A DNA stretch of 64,000 nt from Lactiplantibacillus brownii (GCF_031085375.1 NZ_JAVCWF010000001.1:1178001-1242000); one strand, 5' to 3'. Counted from the first letter of the stretch, positions 8,049-17,058 are shown. Notes: a model not told the origin generated them from the sequence alone. Translations and numbers: made by a program.

Positions 8049-9428
8049 TTAGCCCTCTTTATGTGATTTGAGTTTTTGACTTACATAGTAACCAAGGTAA
8101 CAAATTAACACGAATGGGACGGTATAATAGAGCGCAATACGTTGATTGGGATCAAACCAGATCAGTAGACAAGAGAGACCACTCAAAATGAAAGCGAGCC
8201 AAGGTACAACCGGATAACCGGGTGTTTTGTAAGTTAGGTCAGCGAGCTTTTTACCACTTTTAAGGTAAGCTTTGCGGAAATTGAGTTCTGACAGGGCAAT
8301 CGCCATCCACACGATGACCACGGCTAACCCAGAAATAGAAACCAAGACCAAGTAGACCGAGCCGGCAGCGTAAACACTGGATAATAAGGCCAAAATACCG
8401 CCGAGCATACTGGTAATGAGGGCAACTAACGGAACTTCTCGTTTAGTGGTTCGTTTGAAAATCTTGGGAATCGTGCCTTCATTTGCCAGCGACCATAACA
8501 TCCGTGTTGAAGCGTAGAGTCCAGAATTGGCGGCAGACATGATGGCGGTCAAGACGACAAAGTTCATGATGTCAGCGGCATAAGGAATGCCCATTTCTTT
8601 GAAAACAAGGACGAACGGACTTTGGGTCACCCCAGCTTGTTGATAGGGAATTAAGGCCGCCATCACAAACATACTCCCCACGAAGAAAATGATTAGTCGC
8701 CAAAGTGTCGTTCGAATCGCGGTGGGAATCGTATGCGCTGGATCTTTCGTTTCACCAGCCGTGATGCCGATTAGTTCAGTCCCAGAAAACGCGAAGTTAA
8801 CCGTCAGCATGGTGGTAAAAACGCCACCAAAGCCATTCGGAAACCAACCATTTTTCGTGTAATTAGATAATAAAGGTGCGGTTGACTGCCCATGCAAAGG
8901 TAACCAGCCGACAATTGCTAAACTGCCAAGTACAATAAACGCGATAATTGCAACTACTTTGATGCTGGCAAACCAAAATTCCGCTTCAGCGAACCAGCGG
9001 ACGGACATCGCATTGACGGTGAAAATAACGACCATGAAGAGGAGACTCCAGAGCCAAGTTGGACTGTGTGGAAACCAGGTTTGCATAATCAGGCCAGCTG
9101 CGGTGAACTCGGAACCTAGGGCAATTGTCCAGGTGAGCCAATATAAAATGGCGACCGTAAAGCCGGTCCCTGGACCAATATATTTTTTGGCATAAACGTG
9201 AAAAGCCCCTGTATAGGGCATGGCGACGGCGAGCTCACCAAGGCACAACATGACGAGGTAGACCAGAATAGCCCCAATCGTATAGGCCAATAAAGTCCCG
9301 ACTGGACCAGCTTGGTGAATGGTATAGCCTGAACTTAGAAACAGCCCGGTCCCAATCACGCCACCAAGTGAAATCATCAAGACGTGTCGCGATTCCATTT
9401 GTCGGTTCAAATGTGTTTGTTTTGACAT
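8049..9428 (-). CDS. mmuP: S-methylmethionine permease (APC family)
   Basis: Membrane amino acid permease of 459 aa with 12 predicted helices. The APC start motif [14 protein letters not shown], then [33 protein letters not shown] and [17 protein letters not shown], closely resemble E. coli MmuP as I recall it. The divergent neighbour is the matching methyltransferase mmuM, which strongly supports S-methylmethionine as the substrate. AAGGAG stands 9 nt before the ATG. It is the first gene of a two-gene unit with als, an unexpected partner. Confidence 0.9.
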   Translation of the reverse strand: MSKQTHLNRQMESRHVLMISLGGVIGTGLFLSSGYTIHQAGPVGTLLAYTIGAILVYLVMLCLGELAVAMPYTGAFHVYAKKYIGPGTGFTVAILYWLTWTIALGSEFTAAGLIMQTWFPHSPTWLWSLLFMVVIFTVNAMSVRWFAEAEFWFASIKVVAIIAFIVLGSLAIVGWLPLHGQSTAPLLSNYTKNGWFPNGFGGVFTTMLTVNFAFSGTELIGITAGETKDPAHTIPTAIRTTLWRLIIFFVGSMFVMAALIPYQQAGVTQSPFVLVFKEMGIPYAADIMNFVVLTAIMSAANSGLYASTRMLWSLANEGTIPKIFKRTTKREVPLVALITSMLGGILALLSSVYAAGSVYLVLVSISGLAVVIVWMAIALSELNFRKAYLKSGKKLADLTYKTPGYPVVPWLAFILSGLSCLLIWFDPNQRIALYYTVPFVLICYLGYYVSQKLKSHKEG

Positions 9429-9440
9429 GAAAAGAACTCC

Positions 9441-9469
9441 TTGCAGACTTGGATTAATTAGAATAAGAT
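9441..9469 (+). promoter_or_regulatory. Promoter of mmuM in the mmuP-mmuM divergent region
   Basis: TTGCAG, a 17-nt spacer and TAAGAT precede mmuM by about 40 nt. The 79-nt gap must also hold the leftward mmuP promoter, so the two transcription units share control DNA. No known riboswitch fits in the space. Confidence 0.5.
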
Positions 9470-9507
9470 GAGATAATCATAATCTAAGCATGGAAAGGAA
9501 ACTGATT

Positions 9508-10437
9508 ATGCAAGTTTCATCAATGAAAACGTTATTACAGCGCGGCCCGGTCGTCTCGGATGGTGCGATGGCAACGGAATTAGAAAAACGTGGGGTGGAT
9601 ACTGACAGTGCTTTATGGTCAGCTACAGCGATGATCGATCATGCGGCTGCCATTTATGCGGTCCATCAAAGTTATTTTGCAGCCGGGGCGCAATTGGCGA
9701 CAACCAACACCTACCAAGCTAATGTACCAGCTTTTGTGACTGCCGGCCTTACCGCTGAATCGGCTCGTAAGTTAACCCAACAAGCCGTGCAAATTGCCAA
9801 ACAGGCACGGGACGATTATGCGGCCCAACATGCCGACTTTACAGGCTTAGTGGCAGGGAGTATTGGACCATACGGCGCCTATTTGGCGGATGGCAGCGAA
9901 TATACCGGTGCTTATCAACTGAGCAAAACAGCGTATCAAGCCTTTCACCGCGAACGTCTCCAATTAGTGACTGGGATGGGTGTCGATGTTTTGGCGTTAG
10001 AAACGATGCCTAATTTTGAGGAAGTTCAAGCGTTAGTTTCACTAGTGACGACTGAATTTCCAACTCAAGATTATTGGGTCAGTTTTAGTCTGAAAGATCC
10101 AGCAACTTTATGTGATGGGACCTCTTTAGCCGTTGCTGCCAAATGGGTTGCCGTCCAGCCACGGGTTGTGGCCGTGGGGGTCAACTGTACCAGTCTAGAA
10201 AATATTGAACCAGCATTAACCATTTTAAGGGCCGCGGTGACGATTCCCTTAATCGTTTATCCCAATTCAGGGGATGAGTATGATCCAGTGACTAAGACTT
10301 GGCAGGCCACGAATCTAAGTCATACTTTTGATAGCTTTGTTCCCAAGTGGTTAGCGGCCGGGGCACAAATTATCGGTGGGTGTTGTCGTACGACACCGAG
10401 TGATATTGCAACAGTCCATCGTTTACTTTCACGATAA
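9508..10437 (+). CDS. mmuM: Homocysteine S-methyltransferase
   Basis: Transfers a methyl group from S-methylmethionine to homocysteine, giving two methionines; cytoplasmic and zinc-dependent. The zinc ligands are seen in GVNC and GGCCRTTP near the C-terminus; VVSDGAMATELEKRG is the usual N-terminal motif. The ATG at 9508 follows AAAGGAA at proper spacing, giving 309 aa, close to E. coli MmuM; the ATG at 9490 lies before the ribosome site. Together with mmuP it forms a methionine salvage module, and metK two genes on uses the product. Confidence 0.93.
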   Translation: MQVSSMKTLLQRGPVVSDGAMATELEKRGVDTDSALWSATAMIDHAAAIYAVHQSYFAAGAQLATTNTYQANVPAFVTAGLTAESARKLTQQAVQIAKQARDDYAAQHADFTGLVAGSIGPYGAYLADGSEYTGAYQLSKTAYQAFHRERLQLVTGMGVDVLALETMPNFEEVQALVSLVTTEFPTQDYWVSFSLKDPATLCDGTSLAVAAKWVAVQPRVVAVGVNCTSLENIEPALTILRAAVTIPLIVYPNSGDEYDPVTKTWQATNLSHTFDSFVPKWLAAGAQIIGGCCRTTPSDIATVHRLLSR

Positions 10438-10482
10438 AAAAACGTGGGCAAGCGGCAATGACGGCCGCTTGTTCCACGTTGC
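10435..10482. terminator. Hairpin after mmuM, terminator-like for the minus strand
   Basis: AACGTGG/CCACGTT and CAAGCGGC/GCCGCTTG stack into a long stem. The A tract lies on the left only, so a T tract exists only for leftward transcription. It could still fold the 3' end of the mmuM message. Confidence 0.55.
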
Positions 10483-10503
10483 GATATAATTATCAGGACT
10501 AAC

Positions 10504-10535
10504 AAAAGCGTCTGGGAGAAAAACCAGACGCTTTT
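10504..10535. terminator. Bidirectional terminator before the membrane protein gene
   Basis: A 12-bp perfect stem AAAAGCGTCTGG / CCAGACGCTTTT with A and T tracts on both sides separates mmuM from the convergent gene at 10539. Confidence 0.85.
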
Positions 10536-10538
10536 TGG

Positions 10539-11258
10539 CTAATAAAGTAAGAACATTAAAATTAATTGAATGCCAGTATTGATCATCAAATGTAAGCGCA
10601 AGCGCCCAAAGGACTGTTGGCTAAACCAGACGGCGATCGTGATGATAATTGCAGTAATCGTTTGCCAAGTGATGGGCTGTAAAAAGATTGTTATGACCAA
10701 GATGGCGCCAGTAATGGCAGAAATCAGCTGGTTAATTTGTCGTTGCTTGCTAAAGGTTGGGACATACAGGAAAACATAACTGGCAACTAACGGCAATAAC
10801 TTCCATAAAAAGGTCGTCGATAAGTACTCATTTTGTAAGTAAAAAACGGCAACTGGAATCGTATACGACATGACGAGACTAAAAACGACCAAGCCAAAAT
10901 AATTTTGCATGCCGAAACGTGGGATTGCCATGACGAACAACCAGACGCTACAAGTCAATAACAAATATAAGAGTTCGGACTCGCTGGCGATGATATTTGT
11001 GAAGGCAAACGCGACCGAGACCCCAATGGCAATCAAACTCCACTGAGCGGGGATGCGGCGATCCAAGATAATAAAAATAGTTGCGGAAATGGCTAAGGTA
11101 TAGCCGATCAACGGTAACTGGGCCGCAGAAAACTTAGCCGTTTGAAACGAGCGACCATAATCGAGTGCGGCCCACCAACTGATGATGCTCTGGATAATGG
11201 TAAACAGGGCCAGATGGACATAATCACGTTTTAATTTAATTTTTCCAATTCGAATCAT
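10539..11258 (-). CDS. Uncharacterised polytopic membrane protein (239 aa)
   Basis: I do not recognise the family. The protein is almost wholly hydrophobic, with seven to eight predicted membrane helices, short loops and a basic N-terminus (MIRIGKIKLKRD) that should stay in the cytoplasm. No conserved catalytic or transport motif is visible. It is a single gene convergent with mmuM and divergent from metK, so the neighbours say little about its job. A regulator of envelope function or a small transporter are both possible. Confidence 0.7.
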   Translation of the reverse strand: MIRIGKIKLKRDYVHLALFTIIQSIISWWAALDYGRSFQTAKFSAAQLPLIGYTLAISATIFIILDRRIPAQWSLIAIGVSVAFAFTNIIASESELLYLLLTCSVWLFVMAIPRFGMQNYFGLVVFSLVMSYTIPVAVFYLQNEYLSTTFLWKLLPLVASYVFLYVPTFSKQRQINQLISAITGAILVITIFLQPITWQTITAIIITIAVWFSQQSFGRLRLHLMINTGIQLILMFLLY

Positions 11259-11366
11259 ACGGCAACATCTTTCTGATAAGGTTTATTTCAATCCTACCGA
11301 TAGACGGTCAAGCAGTCAATAATTTGATAAGATTCTTTAAAAAAAATGATGATTGTGATAGGCTGG

Positions 11367-11372
11367 TATAGT
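11367..11372 (+). promoter_or_regulatory. Candidate extended -10 for metK
   Basis: TGGTATAGT has an extended -10 form and would start the transcript at about 11379, right at the first base of the SMK riboswitch. No good -35 is present at 17 nt. A second possibility is TTGATA at 11324-11329 with GATGAT 18 nt on. Confidence 0.4.
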
Positions 11373-11377
11373 TATGA

Positions 11378-11578
11378 GCAGTTCCCGAAAGGATAAGAGG
11401 CACGTTTCGACGAGGGTTGAAACGTGCAAAAAACGGCTGCGAGCTCCGTTTAGCTACGCTTAGTCACGGATGCTTAAAACCGCATCAGCAACTAAGCTAG
11501 GCTATACTCGCTAGCAACCCGCCGTTTTTTACACTCTTAGATGCCTTGTAACCGAAATTTTTCAAGGGGGAATTTTAA
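11378..11578 (+). ncRNA. SMK box (SAM-III) riboswitch controlling metK translation
   Basis: GTTCCCGAAAGGAT (11381-11394) and GATGCCTTGTAACCGAAA (11540-11557) followed by AAGGGGGAA are the hallmark halves of the SMK box of Lactobacillales metK leaders. GTTCCC can pair with GGGGAA(T), hiding the Shine-Dalgarno sequence at 11564-11570, and GAGGCA pairs with TGCCTT. In the family, SAM binding holds this state and blocks translation. The variable arm between the halves is about 140 nt and contains CACGTTTC/GAAACGTG and a complete family B repeat. Confidence 0.92.
11419..11537 (-). repeat. Structured repeat family B, copy 3, inside the metK riboswitch
   Basis: Read on the minus strand this matches the copies at 12872 and 17445: AGTGT, a terminal stem, GGGTTGCT, GCCTAGCT, ATGCGGTTTTAAGCAT, GTAGC, CGGA, CGCA, then the closing stem and CACGTTTC. 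Its terminal stem is AAAAAACGGC/GCCGTTTTTT, different from the other copies but still paired. On the plus strand the right arm ends in six T residues, so it resembles a terminator. Confidence 0.8.
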
Positions 11579-11579
11579 A

Positions 11580-12785
11580 GTGAGTGAAAGACACCTATTT
11601 ACATCTGAATCCGTTTCTGAGGGCCATCCTGATAAAATCGCGGATCAAATCAGTGACGCTATTCTAGATGCTATGTTGGAACAAGACCCGCAAGCCCGGG
11701 TTGCCGTTGAAACTTCTGTGACAACGGGATTAGTGCTCGTCTTTGGTGAAGTATCGACCAAAGCCTACGTAGATATTCAAAAGGTCGTGCGTGACACGAT
11801 CAAGTCAATTGGCTATGTTGATGGCCAATATGGCTTCGACGGTGACAACTGTGCCGTTTTGGTTTCATTGGACGAACAATCACCTGATATCGCGCAAGGG
11901 GTCGATGATTCCTTGGAAACCCGTGAAGGTGACGAGGATCCATTGGATAAGATTGGTGCTGGCGATCAAGGGATGATGTTTGGCTATGCCATTAACGAAA
12001 CGCCCGAACTCATGCCACTACCCATTGCATTGAGCCATCGTTTGATGCGTAAGATTGCTGAGTTGCGTAAGAACGGGACCATCAAATGGTTACGGCCTGA
12101 TGCTAAAGCCCAAGTGACGGTGGAATATGATGAACAAAACCAACCACAACGTGTGGATACGGTTGTGTTATCAACCCAGCATGATCCTGATGTTGATTTA
12201 GCGACCATCCGTCAAACGGTGATCGATCAAGTCATCAAAGCAGTTATCCCAGCCAGTTTGTTGGATGCGAAGACGAAATACTTGGTTAACCCAACCGGTC
12301 GTTTCGTCATCGGTGGGCCACAAGGGGATGCCGGTTTAACTGGTCGAAAAGTTATCGTGGATACCTATGGTGGTTTTGCCCATCATGGTGGCGGGGCATT
12401 TTCTGGTAAGGATGCGACCAAGGTCGACCGTTCAGCCAGTTATGCCGCACGTTACATTGCCAAAAACATTGTGGCTGCCAAGTTAGCTGATCGGGTTGAA
12501 GTCCAATTAGCTTACGCCATTGGTGTTGCGGAACCCGTATCAATCGCGGTTGATACGGCAGGGACTGGTAAGGTCAGTGAAGAAGCTTTAATTGCGGCTA
12601 TCCGTAAAAACTTTGATCTGCGTCCAGCCGGCATTATTAAGATGTTGGACTTACAACGTCCAATTTACCGTCAAACGGCGGCGTATGGTCATTTTGGTCG
12701 AACAGACATTGACTTACCATGGGAACACACGGATAAAGTTGATGCCTTACAAGCTGAATTCAGTGAAGTTGAACTTAATAAATAA
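11580..12785 (+). CDS. metK: S-adenosylmethionine synthetase
   Basis: Makes SAM from methionine and ATP; cytoplasmic, essential. Start: GTG at 11580, 9 nt after AAGGGGG, which is the sequence the SMK box controls; the upstream ATG at 11541 lies inside the riboswitch. The 401-aa protein begins [18 protein letters not shown] and carries [12 protein letters not shown] and [17 protein letters not shown], the adenine and phosphate-binding loops of the family. Expression should fall when SAM is abundant. A terminator follows. Confidence 0.97.
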   Translation: MSERHLFTSESVSEGHPDKIADQISDAILDAMLEQDPQARVAVETSVTTGLVLVFGEVSTKAYVDIQKVVRDTIKSIGYVDGQYGFDGDNCAVLVSLDEQSPDIAQGVDDSLETREGDEDPLDKIGAGDQGMMFGYAINETPELMPLPIALSHRLMRKIAELRKNGTIKWLRPDAKAQVTVEYDEQNQPQRVDTVVLSTQHDPDVDLATIRQTVIDQVIKAVIPASLLDAKTKYLVNPTGRFVIGGPQGDAGLTGRKVIVDTYGGFAHHGGGAFSGKDATKVDRSASYAARYIAKNIVAAKLADRVEVQLAYAIGVAEPVSIAVDTAGTGKVSEEALIAAIRKNFDLRPAGIIKMLDLQRPIYRQTAAYGHFGRTDIDLPWEHTDKVDALQAEFSEVELNK

Positions 12786-12831
12786 ACGTGACGAGCTTAC
12801 GGGCTATCACGGTCTGTAGGTACTCGACGCT

Positions 12832-12864
12832 AAAAGCGACCTTTTTATAAGGGCCGCTTTTTTT
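12832..12864 (+). terminator. Rho-independent terminator of metK
   Basis: AAAAGCG(A)CC pairs with GG(GC)CGCTTTT and is followed by a run of seven T. It ends just 7 nt before a family B repeat. Confidence 0.75.
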
Positions 12865-12871
12865 GCGGCCT

Positions 12872-12990
12872 AGAGTGTTTGGCGCAACGGGTTGCTCCTA
12901 AGCATTGCCTAAGCAAGGACAAAATGCGTTTTGTGCATTGTGTCCTTGGTGTAGCAAGCGGAGGGCGCAGTTGTGCCGAACACGTTTCGA
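12872..12990 (+). repeat. Structured repeat family B, copy 1
   Basis: About 119 nt. The terminal stem GTGTTTGGCGCAAC pairs with GTTGTGCCGAACAC. The core GGGTTGCT, AGCATTGCCTA, an apical stem AAGGACA/TGTCCTT, TGTAGCAAGCGGA and CGCA is shared with copies 2 and 3. It lies directly after the metK terminator. No coding frame with a ribosome site covers it. Confidence 0.85.
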
Positions 12991-13237
12991 CTATTCAGTT
13001 TAGAACCGCTAAAGTTACAAAACGCTATCAAACTAATAGTGTTGTCTATTACAATAACTTGTCATTAAGCGATTCCGAGAACTTGAAAGCGGCGCTTAAT
13101 CTAATTCTAAATAGTTGATTAATGGTCAGTCTCCGTTGACCAGAACTTGTCGTAAGCGATGCAGCCTAAAAAATTAGTCGGCGGGGTGTTTTAAGCTGAT
13201 CAAGATACGGAATTGGTTCACGCCAACACTAAGGTCG
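12991..13237. other. Gene-free stretch between repeats B1 and A2
   Basis: No coding frame with a start site is seen. It holds one small hairpin (TGGTCA/TGACCA near 13125-13145) and two similar short words (ACTTGTC followed by TAAGCGAT near 13056 and 13145). It may be the remains of further repeats. Confidence 0.5.
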
Positions 13238-13400
13238 CTGATTAGCGCGGGGCGGGCTGGATGATGCTCAGTGGTGAAATTTCTCTTGGCTGGTGAATTT
13301 GCCAGCGTAGAGAAAGCCCGGCTTGTGAGACCGCACTCTGGCTCACAAACGTGGCCACCACGTTCCAGCATCAGTCCAGACCAACCAGAGCGGCAAATTA
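13238..13400 (-). repeat. Structured intergenic repeat family A, copy 2
   Basis: Near-identical reverse complement of 3448-3612, with most changes in loops. It ends about 70 nt before the MFS gene and may be in its 5' leader. Confidence 0.78.
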
Positions 13401-13468
13401 AATGGATCAAAGTCGCCGTATCACAGCAACATGTATGTAACAAATGTAAACAGAGAGAGGAAGCAACT

Positions 13469-14965
13469 ATGCAACAACGTAAAACGAACGTGGTGGCGGT
13501 AACCATTGCCATCTACGTTGCGACATTTATGAGCGCCATTGAAGGAACTATTGTGTCAACGGCGTTACCAACGATTGTCGGGGATCTCCATGGCGTGGCC
13601 TTGATGAATTGGGTCTTTTCAATTTATTTGTTGACCAATGCCATGATGACGCCAATTTATGGTAAGCTAACCGATTTGGTTGGTCGCAAGCCAGTGATGC
13701 AAGCGGGGCTAATAATTTTCATCGTAGGGTCAATGATGAGTGGCTTATCAGACTCGATGCCAGTATTGATCTTCTGGCGCGCCGTCCAAGGTATCGGTGC
13801 GGGCGCATTAATGCCAGTTTCAATGACGATCATTGCGGATATTTATTCCTTTGAACGCCGCGCAAAAGTGTTGGGTTTTAACAGTTCTGCTTGGGGTATT
13901 GCTTCGGTTTTAGCCCCATTGATTGGTGGGTTAATCGTTGATAAATTGAGTTGGCACTGGATCTTCTTTATTAACGTGCCAGTTGGTTTGATTACCTTAT
14001 TTTTATTCCAATTTTATTTACGAGAACCTAAACGGCATAATAATGTCAAAGTGGATTACCTTGGGAGTTTTTGGTTAATGCTATTTTTGCTCTGCTTAAT
14101 GCTGAGCTTCCAATTATTGGGTAATGCAACCATCAGTTGGGCCGCGGTTATCATTGCTTGGGTCGTGAGTGGTCTAAGCTTGTGGCTGTTCATTCGGCGC
14201 GAAAGTCATACGCCAGAACCCGTTATTTCGTTGCAATTGTTTAAGAATCACACCTTCGTGATTCAAAATGCCGTCGCCGCCTTGATTAGTGGTTTCTTGA
14301 TGGCGGTAGAAGTTTATATTCCAACTTGGACACAGGGGATTCTTGGTGTCCCAGCTTCCTTAGCCGGTTTTGCCGTTACCCCAAGTTCTTTAATGTGGAT
14401 TATTGGGTCATTTGTCACGGGTCGCTTATTAGCAAAATGGGCACCACGACGAATTCTCTATCTGAGCTTGGTTTTCATTCTGGTAACGGGTGTTTGTTTA
14501 GCCTTGATTCCAGTCTCAACGCCGTTTATTTGGTTCTTTGCCATCACAGCGGTCGGTGGGATCGGTTTTGGGATTACCATTACGGCGACAACTGTCACGT
14601 CACAACATCTTGTTTCACCCAAAAATGTTGGTGTGGCGACCTCGTTTAATACCCTAAGTCGGACGATTGGTCAGACTTTGATGATCTCAATCTTTGGGAT
14701 CGCCTTAAATGTCGGAATGAATCGTGGTATCTCACAGCATCCCGGAACGAACATGGCGATGATGAATAAATTGATTAATCCACAAACTGCCACAGAATTG
14801 CCAGCCAAATTATTACCAACATTGCGCGGCATTTTATATACCGGTTTACACTGGGTTTATTTAATCGGGTTGGCCTTGATCATCTTCGCGTTTATCGTGA
14901 ATAGTTTTGATCGTGGCAAACAGATGACTGCCGCACAACATGCGGAACGATTGAAGCGAGAATAG
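13469..14965 (+). CDS. DHA2-type MFS drug exporter (EmrB/QacA family)
   Basis: Proton-driven export of small toxic compounds across the cytoplasmic membrane. The 498-aa protein has 14 predicted helices; the family marks ALPTIVGDLHG at the end of helix 1, motif A GKLTDLVGRKPVMQ, and motif C GPLIGG-like APLIGGLIVD are present. The ATG at 13469 follows GAGAGGAAG; a longer frame starts inside repeat A2 and is rejected. The next gene begins 3 nt after the stop, so the exporter and a membrane-anchored hydrolase are one unit. The substrate cannot be told from sequence. Confidence 0.9.
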   Translation: MQQRKTNVVAVTIAIYVATFMSAIEGTIVSTALPTIVGDLHGVALMNWVFSIYLLTNAMMTPIYGKLTDLVGRKPVMQAGLIIFIVGSMMSGLSDSMPVLIFWRAVQGIGAGALMPVSMTIIADIYSFERRAKVLGFNSSAWGIASVLAPLIGGLIVDKLSWHWIFFINVPVGLITLFLFQFYLREPKRHNNVKVDYLGSFWLMLFLLCLMLSFQLLGNATISWAAVIIAWVVSGLSLWLFIRRESHTPEPVISLQLFKNHTFVIQNAVAALISGFLMAVEVYIPTWTQGILGVPASLAGFAVTPSSLMWIIGSFVTGRLLAKWAPRRILYLSLVFILVTGVCLALIPVSTPFIWFFAITAVGGIGFGITITATTVTSQHLVSPKNVGVATSFNTLSRTIGQTLMISIFGIALNVGMNRGISQHPGTNMAMMNKLINPQTATELPAKLLPTLRGILYTGLHWVYLIGLALIIFAFIVNSFDRGKQMTAAQHAERLKRE

Positions 14966-14968
14966 TCT

Positions 14969-15682
14969 ATGAAAAAACGATTTAAGATTTTAGGCATCAG
15001 TCTTGCGGTGCTAGTGTTGGGATTGCTAGTAGCGATTGGCCTGGTGCAAACAAAAACGTATGCGCCGTCAGCAACGGCCGCTAAAATTGCCCGCCAAGCG
15101 ACTAAGACGACGCACGATTACACTTACTTTAAAGGCGATCCGGCTAAAACAGCGATCGTCTTTTACCCTGGGGCGTTAGTTGATCCGGCCAGCTACAGTA
15201 TTTGGGCGGCACAATTAGCGGAACAGGGGCATTCAGTCTATGTCATGCATTTTCCTTTGGATTTGGCTGTCCTAGCTGGAAACCGTGCTGAGATGGTCCC
15301 CAAAGCCGCGCGTCAGAATTACGTCATTGGTGGTCATTCACTTGGAGGTGTGATGGCGAGTCGTTATGCGGCAAAACATCAAACTACTGGGTTGAAAGGT
15401 GTTTATTATTTGGCGAGCTATCCGGATAAAAAGGGCAGTTTGCAATCAAGTTCATTGCGGGTCCTCTCAATCACGGCGTCGCGTGATGGTGTCTTAAATT
15501 GGCAACATTATCGTGAGAATCGGCGTTACTTACCGAAAAAGACACAGTATCTAACGATTAGAGGCGGCAATCATGGTGGTTTCGGGAGTTATGGGCATCA
15601 AAAAGGTGACCACCAAGCCACCATCACCCGTGCCAGTCAGCAACGACAAATTAGTACGGCTTTAATTAATTGGTTGAAATAA
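14969..15682 (+). CDS. Membrane-anchored alpha/beta hydrolase
   Basis: The 237-aa protein has a signal anchor (residues 3-26, basic start then a long hydrophobic stretch) and an alpha/beta hydrolase fold outside the cell. The nucleophile elbow is GGHSLGG; the oxyanion region is VFYPGALVDPASY and the catalytic histidine is likely in RGGNHGGFGSYG. This resembles the Abhydrolase_5 group of small extracytoplasmic esterases. It is encoded 3 nt after the MFS exporter and probably co-transcribed. The natural substrate is unknown. Confidence 0.85.
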   Translation: MKKRFKILGISLAVLVLGLLVAIGLVQTKTYAPSATAAKIARQATKTTHDYTYFKGDPAKTAIVFYPGALVDPASYSIWAAQLAEQGHSVYVMHFPLDLAVLAGNRAEMVPKAARQNYVIGGHSLGGVMASRYAAKHQTTGLKGVYYLASYPDKKGSLQSSSLRVLSITASRDGVLNWQHYRENRRYLPKKTQYLTIRGGNHGGFGSYGHQKGDHQATITRASQQRQISTALINWLK

Positions 15683-15756
15683 GGAAAGCATCTGGGATGA
15701 AAGGCTTTGCTTGGTTACATCAAAGTCTTTTGTGACTTGAATTTAAGTCGTCAGTC

Positions 15757-15802
15757 AAAAAAGTAGTTGGGTTACCCGGTTTGGTAACTCAGCTACTTTT
15801 TT
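15757..15802. terminator. Bidirectional terminator between hydrolase and methyltransferase
   Basis: AAAAAAGTAG/CTACTTTTTT plus an inner GGTTACC/GGTAACT-type stem; both strands end in a T tract. It overlaps the stop codon of the convergent gene. Confidence 0.85.
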
Positions 15803-16367
15803 AACGTTTTTGAATAGCAATCAATTCTGGTGGAAAGTGAATCTGGTTCATAAAGCCGTAATGTAAAACTTGAAATTGATGTTGATCTAACTGGCGGGCA
15901 TAGTCAGTCACGGCCTGTGCCTCTTGTTTCCCACCAGGATGGCCTGCGTAAACGAGTAAGATAATGAGGCCGTTTGTCGTTAGGCGCTTCTGAATGCTTT
16001 GAATCGCGGTCAAGGTTGTCGCTGGTTTGGTGATAATATTTTTATCGCCACCAGGTAAATAGCCTAAATTAAAAATGGCACATTTGATGGGCTGTTTAGC
16101 TGCAATCAATTCGTCAATGGTTTCGTGACCGGCGTGGGTCAGGGTGACCTGGCGTTCCAGTTGTTCTGCTTTGAGTGCAGCCGTGGTGTTCTCAATCGCC
16201 ATTTGTTGGATGTCAAAACCATAAACTAAGCCACGTGGTCCAACTAATTTGGCTAAATAGACGGTATCGTGACCGTTACCCACGGTGGCATCAATGACGG
16301 TATCGCCTGGATCAACGACTTGATTCATCAAAGCATGACTGAAAGTTAATGCTGAACTGAGTTGGAT
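15801..16367 (-). CDS. YtqB-like class I SAM-dependent methyltransferase
   Basis: SAM-dependent methyltransferase of the rRNA_methylase (PF06962) type. The SAM-binding loop is VIDATVGNGHDTVYLA, then YGFDIQ and FNLGYLPGGDKN, as in B. subtilis YtqB. The frame is open back to 16454, within the PAP2 gene, but no start there has a ribosome site. GGGAGGG lies 7 nt before codon ATC at 16365-16367, and starting there gives 188 aa with an N-terminus of the length I recall for YtqB. So either a rare ATC start is used, or an ATG has mutated, or TTG/ATG codons 15-16 are used. Transcribed after PAP2. Confidence 0.8.
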   Translation of the reverse strand: MQLSSALTFSHALMNQVVDPGDTVIDATVGNGHDTVYLAKLVGPRGLVYGFDIQQMAIENTTAALKAEQLERQVTLTHAGHETIDELIAAKQPIKCAIFNLGYLPGGDKNIITKPATTLTAIQSIQKRLTTNGLIILLVYAGHPGGKQEAQAVTDYARQLDQHQFQVLHYGFMNQIHFPPELIAIQKR

Positions 16368-16395
16368 TTGAGGTCCCTCCCTTGACTGATTAAAT

Positions 16396-17058
16396 TCATG
16401 ATTGGTGGTGTGTTTTAAATTTGAAATTACCGCGACGATGGCCTTGGCTGACACGTAGACTGAGATAAGTTAAACAAGTGCCGAGCATTAAGCCGCCAAC
16501 GGTGTCGCTTGGATAGTGGACGCCGACGACAATGCGGCTGATCATCATCAATAAAATTATAGCGACTCCGAGTCCAAATAACCAACGTTTGAGCTGGCGA
16601 CTTTTGAGTAGGTCATAGGCAATGACTAATAGGCTACCAACCAGGACGGTGGTTGTAGTGGAATGTCCACTAGGATAGCTGTAGCCACCAATTTGGACTA
16701 ACCGCCAAGCAGTAGGCCGGGGGCGCTGTATCAGCTGTTTAACGAAATAATTCCCATAACCGGCTAAGATCCAAGTATTGATCCAGAAGAAAACGGCCGC
16801 TTTACTCTCACGGCTAAGGATCAAGAGTACGCCAATCATCGTTGTGATCATGGTAATGTTGCGGGGGTCACCAAAGTGCGTATAACTGACCATCGCGGTT
16901 TGAAACCATTGTGGACTATGATGTAATGGTAAAGCGATAGCCTGATCAAACCAGGTGATAACCGCCGCTTGCTGCCACACCGCTATGCTCCAGCCCAACC
17001 AGGCCAAAGCTAAAATAAGCATGCCAATATCTCGTCGGCGCCAGGTTGTGAAAGTCAT
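16396..17058 (-). CDS. PAP2-family membrane phosphatase
   Basis: Lipid phosphatase of about six membrane helices, likely acting on undecaprenyl pyrophosphate or phosphatidic acid type substrates on the outer side of the membrane. All three catalytic motifs are present: KQLIQRPRP, PSGH, and SRIVVGVHYPSD. Length 220 aa. GGAGGA precedes the ATG by 7 nt and an extended -10 box lies upstream. It is followed by the YtqB-like gene after 28 nt. Which lipid is used cannot be decided here. Confidence 0.9.
   Translation of the reverse strand: MTFTTWRRRDIGMLILALAWLGWSIAVWQQAAVITWFDQAIALPLHHSPQWFQTAMVSYTHFGDPRNITMITTMIGVLLILSRESKAAVFFWINTWILAGYGNYFVKQLIQRPRPTAWRLVQIGGYSYPSGHSTTTTVLVGSLLVIAYDLLKSRQLKRWLFGLGVAIILLMMISRIVVGVHYPSDTVGGLMLGTCLTYLSLRVSQGHRRGNFKFKTHHQS

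Noticed and set aside
12879..13118. Open frame of 79 codons after metK
   Set aside because: It lies over repeat B1, has no ribosome binding site and its codons follow the stems of the repeat.
13271..13468. N-terminal extension of the MFS exporter
   Set aside because: The extra residues are translated from repeat A2; the ATG at 13469 has a good ribosome site and gives the family N-terminus.
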